NCBI GenBank assembly: GCA_023375675.1
Contig: JALQBC010000037.1
Span: 368,258-432,257 of the forward strand
Source: Cytospora piceicola
Lineage: Eukaryota > Ascomycota > Sordariomycetes > Diaporthales > Cytosporaceae
Reading direction: 5' to 3'
Length of the DNA stretch: 64,000 bases
Numbering within the stretch: the stretch's first letter is position 1; every line of letters starts with the position of its first letter. The position numbers and the translations under genes are program-made. The notes beneath the pieces were generated by a model. That model saw only the letters and a list, made by a program, of their open reading frames with translations, searched no databases and was not told where the DNA came from. This document shows positions 46,644 to 58,069 of this stretch, piece by piece.

Positions 46644-47907
46644 AAGGCTACAGTTTCGCCAATACGCCAGCTAGCCAGCCAGCCACCCATAACCATTTGG
46701 CCAGTTCCACTAGTTCCACCCTTTGCAGCAGCATCTTGACAAACATCCAGCTTCATTCGCTCCGCTTGCTGATACCCATCGCTTTGCATCAAATGAGTTC
46801 TTTTGCAATGCAATTTTTGCAGTCGTTCAGCGAAAAGCTGCATATCACCGCCGCATGGCACTTTGCCCGTCCACTTTTGTTATTTTGATACTTGGTTGGC
46901 ACGCTCCAGCATGGTATTTATGGGGCCTGGAGGAGCGACGTGCGATGATACCTCACTATGGAATTGCTTTTCAACAGCACATGCCCCCGTTTTTTCTGGT
47001 ACGCTCCTTGATACCTCCTTTTCTGCGAAGTATTCTTTGCGCGGAGCATATATGGTGGTCGGTACGAAGGGATGATGGGGCGATGAGTCCGCATGAGACG
47101 GTGTTAATGAGGTTTTCCTTCGGCACATACTTGGGTGAACTGAAACATGACTTGAAATGATAGAGGACCCGGACGGTCTAAAGGGAAGGGGAAGGTGTTG
47201 TGCATTGACGAGGACGGGGTTTCTAATTTTGGCCAGCCCTAGGTCAGGTCAGGTCTGACATGGTTCTCTGCCTGGAATGGCAGACGGACGAGATGTCCCT
47301 GGCGGCGAGGCTCCCGGACTTACGTACAAAGAGACAAGGGTTTATGTATATTAAGTTGCATACATAAGCCGTGTTAAGAATATGAACATTCATCAAGGAA
47401 ATCTTTGCGCCTGTCTACGAAGGAGGGACGGTCCGTTTCAGTCAGTGACGTGATATGAGGACGAATGCCTCTCATGTGCGGTAGATCAGGTATGATTCTT
47501 GTTTATGGCCCGGACATCCACCATCCAGTCCTCTATATGGTGATGTTGAGAAAAACAAAGCAATGTCGTATATGAAGTCGAAGGCCTGTTCGCAATCATG
47601 AATGTCAGAGGAAAGGAGAGGCGCGGGAGCTCCCTTATCGATAAGCTTCTTGGAGCTCTCAGCAAGCAGACAGCAGATGAGCTACCCCGCGGAACTTCGA
47701 TCGACATAACTGTCTCGGCAACCTTAACTCTATTCTCACCTCAGTTCCTACATTGACATTGTGTCACGCAAAATCTCCTTCCACCCCTTTTGTATACACT
47801 GGCCCATCATATTGACAATAGTATCGATAACATACTAAATCAACGTCCTACCTCAACTGACGACCCTTGAAAAGCCGCGACACGCGAGGCATACACCTGA
47901 ACCAGCC
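46644..47907. other. Intergenic between DBF4 and ATG12 genes
   Basis: Downstream of dbf4 and promoter of atg12; no other gene supported. Confidence 0.5.
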
Positions 47908-48470
47908 ATGTCGTCCCCGCCGCAGCCTCCCACGTCCTTCCCTGCACCCGCGGGCGCAGGCACGGCCGCGAGCCCCGACATCCCGGACCGGAGCGGGTCG
48001 CCGGACCTGCCGCTGACGATGACGGCGTCGCTCGTGCTGACGCACCTGCCCCGGGACGCGACGGCGGCGCTGGCCGAGGTGGGCACGACGTTCGCGCAGG
48101 AGAAGGTGGTGGTGCGGTTCAAGCCGGTTGGGGGGTCGGCGCCGCCGCTGCCGGCGCGCAGGGAGAGGAGCACCATCTCGGCGACGTCCAAGTTCGAGGC
48201 GGTGGTGGCGTACCTCCGGCGGACGCTCAAGGTGAAGGAGACGGAGAGCCTGTTCCTGTATGTGAACTCTACGTTTGCGCCGGCGCTGGACGAGGTGGTG
48301 GGGAATCTTTGGAGGGTGAGTACTGATTTGGTGACTGGTTCTGATATGTGTGCGAGTGCGTTGATGATGGGGGGATGTGTGGCTGACATTGGCGATTGAT
48401 GTGACAGTGCTTCAAGGACTCGAACGACCAGCTGAATGTTGGGTACTCGATGACGCCGGCCTTTGGATGA
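47908..48470 (+). CDS. atg12: Ubiquitin-like autophagy protein Atg12
   Basis: Exons 47908-48315 and 48408-48470 (gtgagt...gtgacag), 156 residues. The first 60 residues are a Pro/Ala/Ser-rich tail. The ubiquitin fold follows, with [52 protein letters not shown], and the conserved end [17 protein letters not shown]. The chain ends in the glycine that is joined by Atg7 and Atg10 to Atg5. The Atg12-Atg5 conjugate with Atg16 then drives lipidation of Atg8 on the growing autophagosome. The gene ends 139 bases before the convergent panB gene. Confidence 0.95.
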
Positions 48471-48609
48471 ACACCTAACACGATAGTGCCATGTCACTCG
48501 AAATACGCTTGGGATACAGTATTGCTATGCCCGCCTCGGTCCGCCTCGCGGCTGTCTAATTACACCACGCTACGCCATGCAAAGGACAGAACCAAACACA
48601 CCACCTACT

Positions 48610-49720
48610 CTAAAGCCCCTTCTCAAATTCCTCCAGCTCCTCCTTCGATATGGGATACGTGTGCTCGGGGGCAGGATACGCGCGGCTCCTGACCTCATCC
48701 CGGTACGTCTCAATAGCCTTCAAGCTCTCAGACCATACATCACCATACCTCTTCACAAACTTGGGCAGGAACCGGCCCGGGGGGAAGTTGCCCATCATGT
48801 CGATCTGCACCAGGACCTGGCCAGAGCACCCGTTCCCGGCGCCGATGCCGATGGTCGGGATGGACAGCTTCTGGGTGATGAGGGCGGCCACCTCGGCGGG
48901 CACGGCCTCCATGACCATGGCGAAGGCGCCGGCCTCCTGCACGGCCAGGGCGTCCTCGAGGAGGCGGCGGGCGCCGGCGGCGGTCTTGCCCTGGACGCGG
49001 AAGCCGCCGAGGGCGTTCTGGCGCTGCGGGGTCAGGCCGACGTGGCCCAGGACGGGGATGCCGGCGGTGGTGATGCGCCGGATGGAGGGGGCCATCTCCT
49101 TGCCGCCCTCGAGCTTGACGCCCTGCACGCGGCCCGTCTTGACGAAGCGGATGGCTGTCTCTAGGGCCTGCTCGGGGCTTATCTCGTATGATCCCATTGG
49201 TAGGTCGCCGACCTGTGTGCGTTGTGTCAGTGAGGAGGGCTTCCGGTTTTGGTTTGGTGGTTGGGTGAGTGAGTGAGTGGATGAGGTGAGGTAGGATGGG
49301 ATGGATAGTGAGACTAACTGTGAAGGCAGACTTGGTAGCCCTAGCAACACTCCGACAATGCAACAGCATCTCCTCCACCAGCACCTCACTCGTGTCCTCC
49401 ATGCCCAGGGTGACCATGGCCAGGCTGTCCCCCACCAGGATTATGTCCATCCCTGCGACGTCGGCAACGAGTGCTGACGGGAAGTCATACGCGGTGATCA
49501 CACTTATGGGTTCATTCTTCTTGTGCATCGACCGCAGGGCGCCGAGGGTGACTTTCTTCCGTTGGTTTGGAGAGGGTGTGCCCATGGGTGAGTGGGAGGA
49601 GTACCTAGTCTGGAAGAAGGACAGGAGTGGTGTGGTGGCGATGAGGGCTGTTGATGGGCGTGATGAGGTGCGCGCCAGCGAGGCGGCGCATGTGCGCAGG
49701 CTTGATGATAATGAAAGCAT
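48610..49720 (-). CDS. panB: 3-methyl-2-oxobutanoate hydroxymethyltransferase (pantothenate synthesis)
   Basis: Exons 49319-49720 and 48610-49212; the join reads KSAFT-VGDLPMGSYE and gives 334 residues. A Ser/Arg-rich leader of about 45 residues (MLSLSSSLRTCAASLARTSS) looks like a mitochondrial targeting signal. The TIM barrel shows ISVITAYDFPSALVAD, the metal-binding DIILVGDSLAMV, VKLEGGKE, GHVGLTPQ, VMEAVPAEVAA (catalytic Glu) and PTIGIGAG. It adds a hydroxymethyl group from methylene-tetrahydrofolate to ketoisovalerate, giving ketopantoate, the first step to pantothenate and CoA. The intron sits at a conserved spot before the VGDLP strand. Confidence 0.95.
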
Positions 49721-51019
49721 TATGAATAACTCAAGGTGTCCAATTCCGGTAGTGATTGACTCGCTCGTAGGATGTTGGCAGTATAAATGCAAGTCCAAGA
49801 TTGTACTGTACTTAGGTATACACAACGGTGAAAAATGCAAGGCAAGTTACGAAGTCTCAATTGGCGGCCGAACGTATTGCTTGTCTAGAAGTAGGAAAAT
49901 GAGGAGCAGAAGAAGGATCAAGAAAGAGATCCAGCCATTGCCTTGGAATTTTTTGCGACGTCTCTTTTAACTGGAATGGTCATGATGATTACTGCCGTGT
50001 ATTTTCGAGCCCGGCTGCTGGTGTTTTCTCGACCGTTTTCTTATGTAAACGGCCCCAGCCTTATTCCGTAATGATCTCTTACCCGTAGAACCGAAGGCCT
50101 GGAACAAGGGACCGGGGCTCGGCAGGCCCGGGCTAAGCCGCGTTTAAGGTGCGCACGTGCCATGTGCCGGTCGGAGGGGGAAACGGTGGGTTTGGAGGTA
50201 ACACATGTTGAAACTATGGCTAGATATGCAGAGGATTATTTAGCTAGGAGAGTATATGGGTGCCTTGATGATAATAATTCGCGTTTAGGGAGTGGTTTTG
50301 GTGTATAACAAGGTTCCGATATTCGCGTGGACAGAACATGCTTTCAACCTGATGTTCCGGAACTAAGAGCTGTTTATGCCTGATGTCACCTGATAATTAA
50401 CTGTACAAACCACTATGCATCGCCATATCATCGAGCTGGTTGACTTATATCTTCCAGGGTCTACCATGTGAGTGAGTCTGTACCTACCTAACTATCTGTA
50501 GACACTGCCGAGTCACCTTTATTACTGTGTAAGTGGTGGGTGTGTAAGTCACGCGGCCTCTTCTGCCATTGTGCATAAAGACAAGGGTTCCTTATCTCTT
50601 ATCAGCTTTGGACCCCCTCTATCCACAGTGCATTACTGCAGTGTTTGAGGTCCACTCAGCATGTGGTCATGGCTCCGTTCCCCGGCGCCAGCAACGCAAC
50701 GTCAGTGTAACGACCACTTAAGTGACCTAAGCTGCCCAACTCAACTGACTGAATGACTCCATAACCATTCATCAACTCGTGCCCTTTCACCCCCTCAAAC
50801 CACAAAGGAGTTCATACGAGGCCGTATCTATTCAACCCCTCTTCCTCCCTTCTATTTCATGCAAAACTTCGACAGCCTCTCCTGATTTCTTTCTACCTGA
50901 CGCGAATAACAAGTACCCCCAGTGAATTGGGGAACCATATCGTATTCCAATCCCGGGACTTGATCATCACCAACAAGCTGCAGTATCAATCAATCAACCA
51001 CACCACCACAATACCCAAA
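49721..51019. other. Intergenic between divergent panB and UBC8-type genes
   Basis: Promoters of both; CT-rich leader before 51020. No other gene seen. Confidence 0.5.
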
Positions 51020-52104
51020 ATGGCGAGTCCAAGGCGAAGGATCGAGACTGATGTAAGCTTTCCATTTTGCCCATAACTTTGGGAACAAAGAACGGGTTAG
51101 CATGGAGATACTGACCTTGCCTTCTGCTATAGGTGATGAAGTGCGTTCCCGAATCTACCGGTATCGCGTATCGCGGTGACGCTTGACGCTTGCTAACTAG
51201 CCTCTAGGATGTATGACCCGCCGAACGACCTCCCCTGCCCTCGATGCTAACTTCCGCAGGCTGATGAGTGACTACGAGGTTACCCTGGTGAACGACAACA
51301 GTGAGTAAATGCCCCGGAACACCTTCCTCGACTCCCCGTCTGACTGACTGGCTACAGTGTAAGCAACCACCTCGAAACGAACGAGCTGCCCGATTTCGAA
51401 ACGAACGACTTACACACCATGTTATAGGCAAGAGTTCTACATCAAGTTCAAGGGCCCAACCGAGACTCCTTTCGAAGGTGGTGTTTGGAAAGTCCACGTC
51501 GAGCTCCCCGACCAGTACCCCTACAAATCTCCCAGCATCGGGTTCACGAACCGTATCTTCCACCCAAACATAGACGAGCTGTAAGTGGGCAAAGAACCCT
51601 ACCTTATAATGTGATGAGGAGTGTTGTCGGTGCCGTACAGCGAGCAGCAGGAATACTTGAAGAGCACGGCTAAATAAGTGTCGTGGGAAACAGGTCCGGC
51701 TCCGTCTGCTTGGATGTCATCAACCAGACATGGTCGCCGATGTACGATATGATCAACATCTTCGAGGCATTCCTGCCACACCTGCTGCGATACCCAAACC
51801 CGTCCGACCCGTTGAACGGCGAGGCCGCCGCTTTGATGCTTAGGGATCCTAAGGGCTACGACGCCAAAGTACGGGGTATGTAAAACTATCTGTGGCTATG
51901 GTCTCCCAAATCTCCAGTCTTTGCATATCCTCGCCTTTTCAAATCACTGACACAGCCGGTTCAGAGTATGTTCAGCGGTACGCAAGCAAGGACGCAGCCG
52001 AGGAGGCCGGCGCCGAGAGCGAGGACGACGACGACATGAGCTCGGTGGGAAGCTTCGGCGACGACGACGACGACGAGCCCGCGGGCCAGATGGACGACGT
52101 GTAG
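51020..52104 (+). CDS. ubc8: Ubiquitin-conjugating enzyme E2, UBC8/UBE2H type, with microexons
   Basis: Proposed eight exons: 51020-51052, 51133-51140 (8 nt), 51208-51210 (3 nt, GAT), 51260-51300, 51358 (1 nt, T), 51428-51580, 51694-51875 and 51965-52104; 186 residues. The join gives [22 protein letters not shown] and VNDN-M-QEFYIKF, exactly the order conserved in Ubc8. Introns around the tiny exons are 80, 67, 49, 57 and 69 nt, with GT-AG ends and GCTAAC or CTGAC branch sites. The E2 fold shows [27 protein letters not shown], the active-site Cys in [12 protein letters not shown], and [16 protein letters not shown]. The tail is acidic ([12 protein letters not shown]). In yeast Ubc8 works with the GID ligase to degrade gluconeogenic enzymes. 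Simpler intron models shift the frame or drop a conserved residue. Confidence 0.9.
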
Positions 52105-52616
52105 GCAGCGATACGGCGCGGGCGGCTACCGCCCGTTGCGATAGCAATTTGCTTTCTCATTTTCATCATGGCGTCAATGGCTATCATGGGTAGGTTGCAT
52201 GGGAACTTCTGGATTGTGTAAGGATGGAGGACGCCGCGTGTTTCTTGCTTTTGCTCTAGATGTGTTTTTTCTTTTCGAGGGAGTGGGACGCAGGCCGGAA
52301 AGATCATCGTCGCCTCTCTCCTCAGCTCCTAGCCCAGCATTGCTCCTGCCCAACAGTTTCGGGGGTACTCGCGTGAGGGCAAGGAACAAGGCTAGAGGTT
52401 CTGGATTTGATGACGCGAGGGTATTGTTCGTTGCGGGAGACCTAGGTCTCAATACTTGCACATAGCAACAGGCCCTAATTTCAAGAATGCTCAACCAAAT
52501 GCTAGAAACCATAGAGCTAGGTGCTAATTGTAGAAGTGAAATATATGGGGTATCATGAAAAACTGTCTAGAAATCTATCACTATAATCAACGCTGTCCCT
52601 GTCTCTCACAACCGTG
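52105..52616. other. Intergenic between convergent UBC8 and Saf4-type genes
   Basis: Downstream regions of both genes; nothing else seen. Confidence 0.5.
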
Positions 52617-53753
52617 TCAGTCTGAGTCGTAATCCACCAATCCCGATGATACGGCGACCACCTTTCCAGCAGGCCCTTCGTCAGGGGGCTGGGGTGGTTC
52701 GCTTTCGGTTAATCTTTTCCTCTTCAAGCCCGGCAGGGTGGTCGAAGTCTTCGTCGAGTCCCTGCTCCTCGGCTCCAAGAAGGGGTCACTAGCCAGGCGC
52801 GTGTTCCCCATGATCTCAGAGACCAAGGATTCCCTCATCTTCGAGGCCGCGATCTCCGACTTGAGTTTTCGTGGGGCTTTGACCGCTTTCCCCTTAGACT
52901 TATTGATCCCTTCTGCGCCATTCACATCACTCTTGTCATCACCAAACAGCGGCTTCGCAAGGACCTTGACCTCCTGACCAACGAAACCTTCCGGCTTCGA
53001 CCCAAAGTCCACCAGCCTGGCCCAGCGCGCATCCTCCTCGCTCTCGGGCAGCAGCTCGATGCCCAGGCTCATCCTGTCTTGCAGGTCCGCGGAGACCTCG
53101 GCGTCCTTTTCCCTCTGCTTCCTGCCGACCCGGAACTGCTTCCGGAGCATCTGGTTCCTCGCGTACGGGTCATCCCACTGCTTGGCGTTCTCCTCGTGGA
53201 TCTCGCCTATCCTCTCCTTGGCAGCCTCGAAGGCGGCGCGGTCCGCGATCGTCTTCTCGAGGTTCGCAAAGGCGCTCTCCCTCTCCTCGGCCTGCTCCTG
53301 GAACGTCCTGATGGGCCTGGCCCCCGCGGCCCCGCCGCCCACCAGCGAGTCGCCGCCGCCGCCGCCGCCCGCCCCCTCCTTCCCCTCCCCGGTGTCCCTC
53401 TTCCGCCCCCCGCTGACGACCACGTACGCCGTGTTCTTGGGGTCCGTCCGGACCTCGATCCAGCCGCCGCAGGCGGCGTGCCGCATGCGGAAGCTGAAGA
53501 CGGGGCTCGAGTAGTAGTTCCCGACCTTCCTCTTCTCGGCGTTGAAGCGGACGCCCTGCCCGATGATGGCCGGGTGCGGCCGGCAGTGGTCGCACCACAC
53601 GGCGAAGGGCATCTCGAAGCGCACGGTGAGGACGCCCTCGGTCCTGAGCCGGGAGGCGCGCGCCCCCAGCGGGTGCTTCCCGGCGAGCTGGTTGCCGCTG
53701 GATAGGCCCTCCTGGTCCGGGGGGACGTAGCGTCCCATGTTGAAGCCCTGCAT
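52617..53753 (-). CDS. Saf4/CCDC130-type splicing factor (Yju2/CWC16 family)
   Basis: Intronless, 378 residues. It begins MQGFNMGRYVPPDQEG, the typical start of the CCDC130/Saf4 branch. The conserved core covers about residues 35-120: LRTEGVLTVRFEMPFAVWC, CDHC, then HAACGGWIEVRTDPKN, with the four Cys that bind zinc, and KRKVGNYYSSPVFSFRM. After this comes a glycine-rich loop, a helical charged region (ESAFANLEKTIADRAAFEAA), DPYARNQMLRKQFR, and a disordered basic/acidic tail. Family members sit near the catalytic centre of the spliceosome and help step 1 or alternative splicing. It is nuclear. GC-rich coding produces long false frames on the other strand. Confidence 0.92.
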   Translation of the reverse strand: MQGFNMGRYVPPDQEGLSSGNQLAGKHPLGARASRLRTEGVLTVRFEMPFAVWCDHCRPHPAIIGQGVRFNAEKRKVGNYYSSPVFSFRMRHAACGGWIEVRTDPKNTAYVVVSGGRKRDTGEGKEGAGGGGGGDSLVGGGAAGARPIRTFQEQAEERESAFANLEKTIADRAAFEAAKERIGEIHEENAKQWDDPYARNQMLRKQFRVGRKQREKDAEVSADLQDRMSLGIELLPESEEDARWARLVDFGSKPEGFVGQEVKVLAKPLFGDDKSDVNGAEGINKSKGKAVKAPRKLKSEIAASKMRESLVSEIMGNTRLASDPFLEPRSRDSTKTSTTLPGLKRKRLTESEPPQPPDEGPAGKVVAVSSGLVDYDSD

Positions 53754-55790
53754 TTTGAGGGTTGGGGTGGGGGGGGTGCCGCGTGAGGCGACGGCGGTGG
53801 TGTGGGCGCGGAGGAGGGTTTTGTTCTCGTGGGCGGGGAGAGGATGTGGGTTGGGCTGGGTGGTGGCTGTGGGCTTTGGTGGAAAGTTGTTTGGAGTCTG
53901 AGATGCTGGAACGGGCGTTGACGGTCACATAATCGTCAGATTCAAGGGATACCTAGGTACTAAGTAGACATGGAAGTCCATAGGGTTAGGGTCGCGCACG
54001 AGCCACGTGGCTTTCTAGTTACGTAACCAGGATGGCCGGTGTCTATGAAGAACTACCTACCTTATACACATACATATTTAGTAGGTAGTCCGGAGAGAAG
54101 TTTCGAAAGGCCTCTGTATAACTCAATTTATATAATTAAGCCCTATCATAAGCCCTTGGCCGTGACATATGACACCGGGAGGGGCTCGCAGTCCCGTAGA
54201 AAGTCTCAACCGTCGCCATGGTCATCATATCACATCCAGAGCCACAGGCTGGGAACACGGGGTCCTTTACCGCCTATGCCATTGTGGATGGCGTTGAGGT
54301 GCGAGCTGACGTAGGCTAACGTGGCCGAGTTCCTGTCGTAAGGGCCTGGCCTGTGAGACCGGACTTAGTCGCGGCGGCAGAAGGCCTGCTAGGCTCGATG
54401 TGGGGAGAAGATGAAGTGAGTACTCTCGTTCAGCATGGGCATTGTTATAATCGACTTGTCTGTTTTGGCTTACAAACATAAGGATTTGATTATCAGGTAA
54501 GGAAAGATTGATGTTGCATGTGGAAAAAGCTAGTTGGACCTCCGAAGCATGGTCAAATAAGTTGCCTCGTGCTGTATGAGGCCGATAATGTGCCCGATCA
54601 TTGGTATTCGAGGTTCAGAGTCGGCGATCCTGGCGATGTTGTGACGCAAGAACGGAACCGCTATTGCTGTGCAGTGGCGATTACCTTATATCGTGACAGA
54701 TGTCTACTCAAGTATATTGCTGACTTTGTCCACAAGGCACCCGTGGACCGTTACTGCCAGTACCATTGCCGCCACTTGATAAGTAGTTGAGATCACCATT
54801 GTTATCAAGTGGTACGGTATGGTCCCTAAACAGACTTCCCTTGGAGTCTATTCGGGGTTGTGGAGTTATTTTGCAATCTCAGTCCTTTTCACTTCCCAGT
54901 TTTAACATTACTGACAAGCGCCAATATTATAAAGCAGAAACCCGGAATGCTGCCACACTGATCCTGGTACCAACACATATACAATGAGTACAGTGATTTT
55001 ATTTGATAGACAATGCGGTTGGACGCAGTCAGGACGTTGTTGGTCACAAGCTTGTAAAGAGACCACCCTCCAGCTGATATGAAGGAGAGCCCGAGCTAGT
55101 AAGCTGACGCTGCCATGATGGATCCTTCGCCAATCCTCCTGGCATTGTTGGTTATCACCCCGGATACATTGGAATACTTGACCAGTGTAAATGGCCATCT
55201 TGTAGACGCCGCAGATAAGAATGTGCAACGAGAGCGTTGTTGGCTGCAGGCTTGGGAATGGACCTCCCCAATATGTAGAAGGGCCCGAAGAAGTAGGCTG
55301 GCTGTGCCATACTGTGCCAACCCTTCCGGTATAGTTCTAGGTCACCCGGGATACCCGTGAGATATTTGACTTGTATGGACGGAGTCTCTAGATAAGCTAA
55401 ATCAAGACGTGGCTGCGGGCTGAGACAATGAGTGAGCATCAAGCTGACTACCTAGGTAGCCTAACACCCCGAAACGGTATTCTGTACATGTACTGAGTTG
55501 AAACTGAGTTGAAAGGAAAGGATGATGGTAAACGTAAAGAGATCAGGTGCAATTAAGGCCGTCTTTGGTCTGATCCTTACATATGACCCCGAAGTACACA
55601 GATATAACCGTAAAGAGATCTTTAGGATTCGGTCCAAGTCACAGTTCCAGTACCAGTTCCAGTGCTTGATATATCGTCTGTCCGGCTTCTCTTGACGCAC
55701 ATATTCACTCCCACGGGACACCAATTGACCACCTCATAACACTCACGCAACCCCATACAGTTAAAGGGAATAGAGACTACCGTACCCATT
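53754..55790. other. 2.0 kb intergenic region
   Basis: No supported gene. Two exact TACCTAGGTA palindromes, at 53950-53959 and 55449-55458. Two similar stretches (around 55010-55130 and 55200-55300) share CAAGCTTG/CAGGCTTG, GACC and TGCCAT words and may be a weak direct duplication. Confidence 0.4.
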
Positions 55791-57690
55791 ATGTCTTTAG
55801 TTTACCTACTGCTAGCGTCCCAAGCCATAGGGATTTCTGTCGTTGCAGTTCTGGCCTACTACATCATCTACTATCTCATCACTCCCTTGAAAGAAATTCC
55901 CGGCCCGTTCTTTGCCAAGTTCACCAATTTCTGGCGTGTTTATGACTACTACCACTTGATATCTCCTGAGACACAGAAGAAACTCCATGCTAAGCATGGA
56001 GTTGCCGTTCGGCTGGGTCCAAGCCTAGTTGCACTTAACGACCCGGCCTTGATCCCAGTCATCTACAACGCCCGAGGAACATTTCGCAAGGTTGGTATTG
56101 GCGTGCCTCTGACAGGCGATGGTAAAGGCCTTGAAACTTACACAAATTAAATTATCCATATAGGGCGACTTCTACTCGGCCAGTGATGCGCTTGTTCATG
56201 GCATCAAGATGGAGCATATCTTCTCGACTCGCAGCAACCAGTTCCACCTCGAGCAACTCACGCCAATCCAGAGTTTCTACTCCATCCAAGGTGTTCTCGC
56301 CTACGAGAATCTGATCGACCGTGCCATGCTTTTTCTCTGCGAGCAGCTTGAGACCCGGTTCATCGATGGCGCCAACGTAGGCAAGACCTTTGATATCGCT
56401 GATTGGATTTCCTTCTGTAAGTTTCGTCAGATCTGCGGACCTGAACTTCATCCTCAACTTGATTCATCCACTGGTGTGCAGAAGCTCTGAGATATTCAAA
56501 AACAGCATTACTGACCTGATCACGACTCCGTTTTCAGTCTCTTGGGACCTTCTTGGTGAAATCACTTGGAGTAGCGAGATGGGTTTCTTGAAAACAGGTT
56601 CGGATGTTAAGAATATGATTCATATCGGCGAGCTGTCTATGATGTACCTGGGCCTGGTATGTGCCTTCCTTCATCTGGTTTCCTCTGCCTTGACTTGAAT
56701 GCATATCTTGTCTACTTCCAGGTGCGATGACAACACTAAGTGCCTGTTCACACCTCTAGATCGGTCAAGTTCCATGGCTTGCGCAGCTGCTCAGCTTGAA
56801 CCCTTACCGTCCGTCCCAAGTCTATTGACGCGTTTGACCACGTCATTTACTACAGTCTCACCCGGCTGATGGAGCGTCTGTCATCGCTTAAATCGCATCA
56901 CCCTTCCCCCACCGCTGGGGTCGACGGCCTGGAGAAGGGAGATGGCTTCGGCATTAAGAAGGACTTCATCACCAGCTTCCTGCAGGCCAAGCAGCTTCAT
57001 CCGGACGTCGTCACGGATAACAATATCGTCATGTACATCCTGACCAACATCTCTGCGGGCGCGGACCCCACAGCAACCGTGCAAGAGGCCATCATCTACC
57101 ACCTCCTTCGCAACCCGGCCGCGCTGGACCGCCTGCGCGCCGAGCTCGACGCGGCGGACTTAGCCTTCCCGCCCAGCTACAAGTCCGTCAACGACATCGC
57201 GCGGCTGCCCTACCTCGGCGCCGTCATCAAGGAGGGGCTGCGGATGCACCCGACCGTGGGCCTGTGCCTGGAGCGCGTCGTCCCGGGGCCCGGGCTCACC
57301 CTGCCCGACGGCCGCTTCATCCCCGCCGGGACGACGGTCGGGCTGAACCCGTCGGTGGTGACGCGCGACCGCAACGTGTACGGGCCCGACGCGGAGGTGT
57401 TCCGGCCCGGGCGGTGGCTGCCGAGGGCGCTCGCCGCCGAGGACCCCGGGGTCTACCGGGAGCGCGTGCGCCGGATGGACGAGCTCAACTCCTTCGTGTG
57501 GGGCGGGGGGAACCGCACGTGTCTGGGCCGGAACCTCGCGACGACGAGCCTGTACAAGGTCACTGCCATGTTGTTTGTGCGCTATGATGTCGCGCTGGAG
57601 GATGTGACCCAGGACTGGGAGTTGAGGAGGCATTGGATGGTATACAATGACAAGATTCGGGTTAAGATTGCGCTGCGGCATCGAGAATAG
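55791..57690 (+). pseudogene. Cytochrome P450 with a single-base frameshift
   Basis: Exons 55791-56090, 56164-56416, 56538-56656 and 56760-57690, about 533 residues if the break is ignored. The N-terminus has a membrane anchor (VYLLLASQAIGISVVAVLAYYIIYYL) and the PGP hinge (EIPGPFFAKF). FYSASDALVHG and ISFFSWDLLGEITW are typical of pisatin-demethylase-like fungal P450s. In exon 4 the frame breaks in NPYRPSQ: one extra base near 56814 separates it from PKSIDAFDHVIYYSLTRLMER. After the break all is intact: helix I (NISAGADPTATVQEA), EGLR (ExxR), and the heme loop FVWGGGNRTCLGRN. One break and otherwise good sequence mean either a very young pseudogene or a sequencing error. Substrate unknown. 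Confidence 0.85.
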
Positions 57691-58069
57691 ACGGAGGCAG
57701 GCCAAGTACTTTCCCAAGATTCCGGCTTGAATTTCATATCTACTATGTATAAGCTTTGCCCTCGGATAGATTGGCACGTTCTTTACTCTGGGAGGGCTGA
57801 AACACGTCAACTGGTGCTCAGCTTTCCGGACCTCACTGTCCTCGGCACCAACGATCGGATAGAATCTGTAATATCCAGTTACAGCTCAAGTGTTGTATCT
57901 TCTTCAAATAATGATACTACCCTAGGGTAGTCAGGTACCTCTTCTATCAACAATCTTTATCAACACCGTTCTGCAATGCGAGTTGCGTCTGTTTTATGAT
58001 CTAAGCAACAATGACTCCTATCGTATAACAGTATCCCGCATCTAAGATTTGGCCCACGGCAATATGCAT
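57691..58069. other. Intergenic between the two convergent P450 genes
   Basis: Only downstream sequence; nothing else seen. Confidence 0.5.

Noticed and set aside
48577..49164. 195-codon plus frame opposite panB
   Set aside because: Repeats of Ala/Gly/Asp typical of antisense to GC-rich coding; PanB motifs are clear on the minus strand.
51141..51427. UBC8 model with single introns 51141-51259 and 51301-51427
   Set aside because: The first drops a conserved residue and the second shifts the frame before QEFY; the microexon model has matching splice and branch signals.
53079..53705. 208-codon plus frame opposite the Saf4-type gene
   Set aside because: Shadow frame due to GC-rich third positions; the zinc-binding core is on the minus strand.
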